DNA of 7,689 bases from Candidatus Firestoneibacteriota bacterium (GTDB taxonomy: Bacteria; Oederibacteriota; JAAXVQ01; JAUVAV01), in contig DAOVYW010000114.1 of NCBI GenBank assembly GCA_030635415.1, positions 1 to 7,689 of the forward strand, given 5' to 3'. The notes beneath the pieces were generated by a model. It ran no database searches and was not told where the DNA came from. It saw nothing but the letters and a program-made list of their open reading frames with translations. Position numbers and translations under genes: made by a program. Positions within the stretch are counted from its first letter, which is position 1. Every line of letters starts with the position of its first letter. This document shows, one piece after another, positions 1-5,300 of this stretch.

Positions 1-18
1 CTTTAAAATTCAGATTCA

Positions 19-46
19 TGGATACCGGCTTCCGCCGGTATGACGG
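19..46. repeat. Short intergenic palindromic repeat (dRS3-like 20-bp palindrome)
   Basis: Positions 22-29 (ATACCGGC) and 34-41 (GCCGGTAT) form a perfect 8-bp stem around a TTCC loop, flanked by TGG on the left and GACGG on the right. The architecture (20-bp palindrome, GGAT on one side, ATGAC on the other) matches a very common class of bacterial intergenic repeats, of which the neisserial dRS3 element (ATTCCC, eight bases, GGGAAT) is the best-known named example. Here the stem bases differ from that consensus but pair with each other. No T-run follows on either strand, so it does not look like an intrinsic terminator. Only one copy is visible, so repetition in the genome is inferred. Confidence 0.55.
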
Positions 47-92
47 CAAAAGAACAAATAATCCGACTAATTGCTCAGGCTCCTAGGGAGTG

Positions 93-97
93 AGGAG
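93..97 (+). promoter_or_regulatory. Ribosome binding site of folP
   Basis: AGGAG lies 8 bases before the ATG at 106, which is ideal Shine-Dalgarno spacing. It is the reason for choosing this start over the in-frame internal ATGs at 130 and 181. I see no convincing -35/-10 promoter pair in positions 1-92, so the operon promoter may lie to the left of the window. Confidence 0.7.
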
Positions 98-105
98 AAA
101 CGTGT

Positions 106-999
106 ATGAGAAGCCCGCTTCCCAAACCCATGCTACATTGTGGTCCTTTCCGACTGAAGCTCTCCCTTCGCCCGCATATCATGGGCATCATCAACCTGAC
201 TCCTGATTCTTTTTCAGACGGCGGATTGATTAAAAATCCCGTATCCGCTTTTCAAAGAGCCGCGACCATGCTCAAGCAAGGCGCGGACATACTCGATGTG
301 GGCGCCGAATCCACCCGTCCGGGCGCTTTGCCGATTTCCGTAGCCGAAGAAAAACGCCGTTTATTGCCGGCCCTTAAACGTCTGGCCCGGCTTCCCATCC
401 CCATTTCAGTAGATACCAGCAAACCCGAAGTAGCGGCCGCGGCCCTGGAAGCCGGGGCCGGAATGATCAATGATATTACAGGATTAAAGGATCCGGCCAT
501 GCTCCGCCTGGCGGCCCGGCGCCGCGTGCCCGTGGTCATCATGCACATGCGCGGCGCGCCCCGCAGCATGCAGCGCGCGCCGCGGTATGGCAATGTAGTG
601 TCCAAAGTGCGGCACGAACTCCTGGCCGCGGCCCGCCGGGCACAGAGCGCCGGAGTGAAACGCGAAAAAATCATCCTGGATCCGGGAATCGGTTTTGGTA
701 AAACTCCTGTGCATAATTTTCTGTTGCTGCGCGAATTGCGCCAACTGGCAAACACCGGCTATCCCATTCTGGTCGGCCCTTCACGTAAATCCTTCCTGAC
801 CGCAATTTTAGGTCCGCTCCCGCCCCGGGAGCGTATCTGGGGTACAGCCGCAGCTGTAACCCTGGCCGTGGCCCACGGCGCCCGGATTATCCGGGTCCAT
901 GATGTGAGTGAAATGCGTATGGCAGCACAGGTGGCGCATGCCATTCAACATGTAAAAATTCCATCCCGCCGGGAAAACGCCAAATGTCCCCGGAAATAA
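106..999 (+). CDS. folP: Dihydropteroate synthase
   Basis: Cytoplasmic enzyme that condenses 6-hydroxymethyl-7,8-dihydropterin pyrophosphate with p-aminobenzoate to give dihydropteroate in folate synthesis; it is the target of sulfonamides. The 297-residue length is normal. All the hallmark motifs of the TIM-barrel family are visible in order: MGIINLTPDSFSDGG (26-40, with the metal-binding Asn at 30), GAESTRPGA (66-74), ISVDTSKP (100-107, pterin-binding Asp103), INDITG (121-126), IMHMRGAP...MQ (145-156), LDPGIGFGKT (191-200), GPSRKSF (224-230, Lys228) and RVHDV (263-267, phosphate-binding Arg263 and His265). It looks intact and functional. An AGGAG eight bases upstream supports the ATG at 106. 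Its end overlaps the start of cdaA by 16 bases, so the two are almost certainly co-transcribed and probably translationally coupled. Base composition is GC-rich. Confidence 0.97.
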   Translation: MRSPLPKPMLHCGPFRLKLSLRPHIMGIINLTPDSFSDGGLIKNPVSAFQRAATMLKQGADILDVGAESTRPGALPISVAEEKRRLLPALKRLARLPIPISVDTSKPEVAAAALEAGAGMINDITGLKDPAMLRLAARRRVPVVIMHMRGAPRSMQRAPRYGNVVSKVRHELLAAARRAQSAGVKREKIILDPGIGFGKTPVHNFLLLRELRQLANTGYPILVGPSRKSFLTAILGPLPPRERIWGTAAAVTLAVAHGARIIRVHDVSEMRMAAQVAHAIQHVKIPSRRENAKCPRK

Positions 1000-1766
1000 C
1001 CCGAGTATACCAGCTGCTGGCGGATTTTCGCTGGCAGGATGCTGTAGATATCTTGGTAGTGTCAGTGCTTTTCTACCGCATCCTGTTGATGTTGCGTGAC
1101 ACGCGGGCTATGCAAATGCTTAAGGGTTTTTTATTCTTGCTCTTCCTAGCCTTTCTGGGAGTCCAATTCCATCTCTACACCATTAACTGGCTCCTGACCC
1201 CTCTCTGGGTTGTATGGCTTATCGCCTTTGCCATCATCTTCCAGCCCGAGCTTCGCCGCGCCCTGGTGCATCTGGGACGCCGGAAGATGTTTATGGGATT
1301 TCTCAAGGAAGAGGCCCGGCTGTACAAGGAGATCACCGAGGCCTGCCGCGTACTGGCCCGGCGCCGGATTGGAGCGCTCATTGTGCTCGAACGCGACGCC
1401 AAGCTGAAACATTATATTGAAACCGGAACTTCCATGGACGCGGAATTGACAGCGGAATTGCTGGTAACCATCTTTGTCCCCCGTACTCCTCTGCATGACG
1501 GCGCGGTCATTGTACGGGAATGGCGCATGGTGGCAGCCGGCTGCATTCTGCCTCTGGCCCAGGATCCTAATATTTCCAAGAAGACCGGTACCCGCCATCG
1601 CGCCGCCATTGGAATCACTGAAGAAACCGATGCCGTGGCCATCGTGGTTTCTGAGGAAAACCGGAGCATATCCCTGGCCGTGGGCGGTAAAATCACACCT
1701 GCGATTGACAGTCAGACCCTGGAAGAAATGCTGACCCTTTACGGGCCCAAAAGGGGGATGGGATAA
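984..1766 (+). CDS. cdaA: Membrane diadenylate cyclase (c-di-AMP synthase), CdaA type
   Basis: Makes cyclic di-AMP from two ATP at the membrane; this second messenger controls potassium/osmolyte balance and cell-wall homeostasis. The 260 residues are close to the usual CdaA length of about 270. The N-terminal part has about three hydrophobic helices (roughly 20-37, 46-65 and 69-86), then the family signature FQPELRRAL (86-94). A DAC cyclase domain follows at about 115-240, with both catalytic motifs intact: LHDGA (170-174) and GTRHRAA (202-208). The conserved EETDAVAIVVSEE stretch (213-225) is also present. The ATG at 984 lies inside the end of folP; a weak GGGAA at 971-975 is the only ribosome binding site, so translation is probably coupled to folP. 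The last codon abuts the ATG of the YbbR-domain gene. The folP–cdaA–ybbR order is a familiar one. Nothing suggests truncation. Confidence 0.96.
   Translation: MSPEITRVYQLLADFRWQDAVDILVVSVLFYRILLMLRDTRAMQMLKGFLFLLFLAFLGVQFHLYTINWLLTPLWVVWLIAFAIIFQPELRRALVHLGRRKMFMGFLKEEARLYKEITEACRVLARRRIGALIVLERDAKLKHYIETGTSMDAELTAELLVTIFVPRTPLHDGAVIVREWRMVAAGCILPLAQDPNISKKTGTRHRAAIGITEETDAVAIVVSEENRSISLAVGGKITPAIDSQTLEEMLTLYGPKRGMG
1752..1757 (+). promoter_or_regulatory. Ribosome binding site of the YbbR-domain gene, inside cdaA
   Basis: AGGGGG ends 9 bases before the ATG at 1767 and lies within the last codons of cdaA. Together with the directly abutting TAA/ATG (1764-1769) it supports this start and indicates co-translation with cdaA. 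Confidence 0.6.
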
Positions 1767-2201
1767 ATGCCCAGCCGGCGGAGACGTTTGATAATTTTTC
1801 TTCAGGATAAAGTATTTGCCGAATGGCGCTACAAGTTGGTGGCTCTGCTGGCCGCTTTTATTATGTGGGCTTACGTGGCCGGCCAGCATTCCATGCAAGC
1901 CGTGTACACCGTGCCGATTTACTTTCAAAACCTAGCAGCGGATAGTGAAATAGTGGACCAAAAAGTCCATACCGTCGAGGTAACCGTCTCCGGCCGGCGC
2001 GACCTCATCCTCTCACTCCGGGAGCGCCAAATCTGGATCAGTATCGACCTCTCCGGCATGAAGCAAGGCCGTAATGTCTACCGCATAACGGACAAAGATA
2101 TTGTGGTTCCGTCCGGCATAGAGGTCAAGAACATGGCGCGCCGCAAGCTCGTCATCCACTTGGCCCTGAAAAAAAATCCGAAAAAAAAGCAACCCGAGTA
2201 G
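1767..2201 (+). CDS. ybbR: Short YbbR-domain membrane protein (minimal CdaR-like cyclase partner)
   Basis: Predicted single-pass membrane protein with its YbbR domain outside the cytoplasm. In Firmicutes the homologue CdaR binds CdaA and modulates c-di-AMP synthesis. The 144 residues comprise a basic start (PSRRRR), one membrane helix at about 24-42 (KLVALLAAFIMWAYVAG) and a single YbbR-like domain of about 85 residues (around 43-132), with the typical PIYFQNLA, VEVTVSGRRDLI and IDLSGMKQGRNVYRI segments. A lysine-rich tail (KKNPKKKQPE) follows. Four-domain CdaR proteins are roughly three times longer, so this is a reduced form; short one-domain versions are also known to sit beside cdaA. It follows cdaA with no spacer. 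Its TAG stop falls inside the GTAG head of a palindromic repeat starting at 2198, so the extreme C-terminus may have been reshaped by that element. Family assignment is firm; a regulatory role here is inferred from position. Confidence 0.88.
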   Translation: MPSRRRRLIIFLQDKVFAEWRYKLVALLAAFIMWAYVAGQHSMQAVYTVPIYFQNLAADSEIVDQKVHTVEVTVSGRRDLILSLRERQIWISIDLSGMKQGRNVYRITDKDIVVPSGIEVKNMARRKLVIHLALKKNPKKKQPE

Positions 2202-2214
2202 GGGCGGGCCCTAC
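2198..2214 (+). repeat. REP-like palindrome 1, short form, overlapping the ybbR stop codon
   Basis: GTAGGGGCGGGCCCTAC pairs GTAGGG (2198-2203) with CCCTAC (2209-2214) around a 5-base loop, so GTAG heads occur on both strands. The TAG at 2199-2201 is the stop codon of the YbbR gene. Its first ten bases equal those of palindrome 2 and its last nine equal the outer end of palindrome 3. No T-run follows closely, so it is not a standard intrinsic terminator, although it could protect the 3' end of the operon mRNA. Confidence 0.55.
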
Positions 2215-2244
2215 ATAAAATGCTTTTCATCATATTGGTTTTTT

Positions 2245-2275
2245 GTAGGGGCGGAGTTCCATCTCCGCCCTATCA
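2245..2275 (+). repeat. REP-like palindrome 2 (GTAG head, perfect 8-bp stem)
   Basis: A GTAG tetranucleotide (2245-2248) is followed directly by GGGCGGAG (2249-2256), loop TTCCAT (2257-2262) and CTCCGCCC (2263-2270), a perfect 8-bp stem, then tail TATCA. A 5' GTAG followed by a hairpin is the defining layout of bacterial REP sequences mobilised by RAYT (TnpA-REP) transposases. A T-run lies before the hairpin (2239-2244), not after it, arguing against a plus-strand terminator. Confidence 0.6.
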
Positions 2276-2284
2276 GATGTGATA
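2271..2284. repeat. Small inverted repeat linking palindromes 2 and 3
   Basis: TATCA (2271-2275) and TGATA (2280-2284) are exact inverted copies around GATG. They sit at the tail-to-tail junction of the two larger palindromes. At 5 bp it could be chance; it is listed because it falls exactly in the linker. Confidence 0.3.
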
Positions 2285-2286
2285 TT

Positions 2287-2317
2287 GTCAGGGCCGGCAT
2301 GGAAGCCAGGGCCCTAC
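2287..2317 (-). repeat. REP-like palindrome 3, inverted partner, supplying the giant gene's stop codon
   Basis: Read on the minus strand from 2317: a GTAG head, then GGCCCTGGC, the same loop TTCCAT (2299-2304 on the plus strand reads ATGGAA), then GCCGGCCC and a GAC tail. The stem is imperfect: five pairs including one G-T next to the loop, a two-C bulge, then outer G-C pairs. It has the same 31-base length, loop and GTAG head as palindrome 2 but a different stem, and it points the opposite way. The complement of its head (CTA at 2314-2316) is the stop codon of the giant minus-strand gene. Confidence 0.55.
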
Positions 2318-5300
2318 GCCGCTTGGGAAATGTATTTACGTAGATCAATCTCCGGAAGCTTCAACCTCTTATTCTCTATTATCGCAATACCTTCCGGATA
2401 TTTTTGTCTCAGCAGCCAGTACAAGCTCCTCTTCTCCAAGATAACGGCAGGCAGCCGCAGCTGATATGTCTTCCCAGACAAGGAATTGACTTCCACTTTT
2501 ATTGAATTCCGGGGATCGACCTTTTCCAACATACTTAGCAACCTTTGCTCCACTGGCTGGTTCTCAGCCTTGGTAAGGGTAAGGGCGCGCAGTACAACCC
2601 AACCCAATCTTTGCACTGCTTCCGGCGTCTGGCCCCTGGCCAACTGCTCTAAGGCGTTTTGCAGTCTCAGGCCATCCAGTGTTCGCGGATTAAATTGTCG
2701 CGCCAGCACTGGATCAGACTTTACCGTTTTCAGCAGACCCTCGGCCTTATGGATATTCGTATAAATCCCCGAATAATACCGCTCTCCCATATAAGCCATG
2801 AGTTGACTGACCAGCCGGCCTGGTATGCTATTTGACTGACCAGCCGTTTTTTCATACTCATCGCACAACTTGGTTGGCAAATAGACTGTAATAAGCGTCC
2901 CTTCCCTCTCCATCCACTTCTGCCCCACCAGGCCAATCAAATATTGTCCCCAACCAATGTTTTCCGGCAACCGCCGGAGCTCAATGCTTTGGGCGTTTAA
3001 AATATCCCGTAAAGCCGGCTCATTCGGCGCTAGGGAACCCAGTACGCGCTGTGCCAGGTCATGCTTGGCATCGTTTGCCGTGTCACTTGTCAAGCGCGCT
3101 CTGCCCGGCCAGGCAGCCATTATGCCTATCATTGCCACGCGCAATTGCGGCCAATGCTTAAATACCCAGAAACGGCTTTTTAATATATTCGCGTTAGGTG
3201 GGTATTGAATCTCAGAAGGGATGATTTGCATAAATTTATCTGAAGCTTTAATTCCCCGTTCCGCTCGGGACAACGCGTTTTTGCTGATTCGGGATTTAAT
3301 AGCCGGTATAATCAGGTTTACGCCCCAGTACGCCAGCAAGGCGAGGATTGCGCCTGACAGATACAGACCGCTTACTGTGGACTCCTGCAGCCAAGGCAAA
3401 ATCCCGATTATAGCAACTCCAAAAACGCGCCCGTTTTCTAGATTCACATTATTTCCCTCTGACAAAGCCGGCGCTACCCTATAGGTCTTCCCGCTCTTGT
3501 TTTTCAAAACCTTCTCCAGCTTTTTTCTTTCCGCCCAGCTGAACCTAAATCCAATGCGCTTTTTAGCTGACGAGGATTTAAGCGGCGCGATAAATTCCTG
3601 CCGCAATAATTTTGCTTTAATATTTTCAAGCCGGGCTTTTTCAGCGGGATCATCAGTTTTATTTACAGCCTCGTCTAAGGCCTCTTCCATCCGGCTTTGC
3701 ATGCGTGTCAACTGCTCTCTGATCTCCCGGGTTATTTCCGTAATTTGATATTTCTCCGGGAGTATTTCCGGCGTACTCTCCAGATCCGCGGTTTTTACTT
3801 TTTTGCGCTGCAGCAGATAGAGATACATATTTTGTAAGTCTTGCGCGGTCTCCAGGGTATTAGCCGCGCTTATTCCCTGGATTAGCCGCCAATACTGCGT
3901 CCTTTTTTTCTCCTTGTCGCCGTTCTCAACCGCTTGGGCATATTCTCTCCACAATTTTCCATAATTGACATGCGACACGACCTCCTGCCGGGCCGGGGGC
4001 AAAACTTCCAGCATTTGCTTTATATCTTCCAGTTCCTGCCCAGCCCCTTCCCCTGGTCCCATCCCCTCTAGCTTTCCATCTATCGCTTGCTTCATGGCCT
4101 CGATTAAGCGCGCTGAATATTCCATGCGGCTTTTGCTATTTTTCAAGATGTCTTTTTTAACCGGCAGTATTTCCGAGTCCGGCAGGAAAGACAAGTACCC
4201 GTCTGGGTATTTCTCAGTAATCACTTTTTCCATGTATTCTTTCTTGGCTTTAGCAACTTCATTTTCATAAATCTTTTTAAGCATTTCCAACCCATCATGG
4301 CCTAGCTTTCCAGATGCAACTTGTTCAATTACTTTTTCAATATATTTTCCCGATGTTTTTTTATCGCTTAGTATCTCCTCGGCTAAATAATCCAGTATCT
4401 CCGGCCGAATCTGTCTAAAATCGTTTTTACTACTGTTTTTTATTAAATTTTCAATATATGGATATTTAAGCACTCCTGTGCTATCAGGCATTTTGCACAA
4501 GGCTATAATAATTGATCTCAAATCATTATCACTATTAGTAGGCGAATTTATTGGTTTTTTCACCTCCTCCTCTATTCTTCGTCTATCCGCTCCCAACTCC
4601 CACAAAGCCCAATAAAATACTGTGTTTGCGGAATCCTTATCCAATTTATCCCATATTTTGTTGATCACTTTTTCCTTTTCCTTTTTTTCAGGTTTACCAA
4701 TTTTTACCAAAGTTTTGACCGCAGCCAGACGTAATTTCCAATCTAAATTTGAATCAGCCATACATCCCAGCAGATATTTCATAACTTTGTCATAGTCTTC
4801 AGGATTGTGTATTATTTCTGCATTATCACCGGCTAATTCCATATGAGAGATTACATCGAAAAAATATAACCCTTTATCGGTTAAATTTTTTATAAATTCA
4901 TTTTTATTTTCATCATTTATCGACCCCTCATATTTATCCCTTTTGTTCGTTAGCTTAAATAATCTTATCAACCCTTGGAAATCATAAGGCGGCGAACTTA
5001 CTTCCTCCGCTAATCCCACAATGTCGTCACACATTTTTTTATCCATGCTATCCCACATCGCGTCCCAGGCATCCAGAATTGCCATTCGTGTTTCCTTATT
5101 ATCTAAATGCACAAATCCATAAATCATATGGTTGGTTATTTTTTTTCTATATTCCGGAATTTTTGTAAGATTATGCAGCTGCGCCAGGGCGCGAAACACC
5201 TCTTGAGCAATATATCCATTAAGGCTTTCATCATTTTCTATTGATTCTTCAGCATTATCAATGATCGTTTCTATTTGCTCTGGTAGTAACTTGTCAAAAC

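Larger units (their letters stand above)
2245..2317. repeat. BIME-like pair of inverted REP-like palindromes
   Basis: Palindromes 2 and 3 face each other tail to tail with an 11-base linker, giving a 73-bp unit bounded by GTAGGG and CCCTAC. Paired inverted REPs of this kind are called BIMEs in enterobacteria. This unit, palindrome 1 and about 30 AT-rich bases (2215-2244) account for the whole intergenic space between the convergent genes. Confidence 0.5.

Noticed and set aside
1..92. Promoter for the folP operon
   Set aside because: AT-rich patches such as 52-60 occur, but no -35/-10 pair with sensible spacing could be supported.
252..944. Minus-strand open frames opposite folP
   Set aside because: They are rich in Arg, Ala and Ser with no family features, and folP is complete and conserved on the other strand.
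1146..1928. Minus-strand open frame of 260 codons opposite cdaA and ybbR
   Set aside because: It lies antisense to two well-supported genes, has no recognisable motif and low-quality composition (many His, Gln, Pro), and is best explained as a shadow of GC-rich codon usage.
2169..2218. Programmed frameshift at the A-runs near the end of the YbbR gene (contains A-AAA-AAG)
   Set aside because: A -1 shift would add only about nine residues before TAA at 2216 and there is no properly spaced conserved stimulator; the runs are explained by a Lys-rich tail.
2198..2275. Intrinsic (Rho-independent) terminator for the folP operon
   Set aside because: Strong hairpins exist, but neither is followed by a T-run in the direction of transcription; the T-run at 2239-2244 precedes the second hairpin.
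2198..2317. CRISPR-like repeat cluster
   Set aside because: The units are in mixed orientation, differ in stem sequence and lack regular spacers; a REP/BIME arrangement fits better.
2461..3495. SGKT segments as Walker A (P-loop) motifs
   Set aside because: Neither has the glycine four residues before GKT required by GxxxxGK[ST], and no Walker B pairing is visible.
3880..4059. A third, decayed copy of the module after copy 2
   Set aside because: Apart from a QELE(D/N) echo of the linker, the charged region after residue 1210 does not carry the module landmarks.
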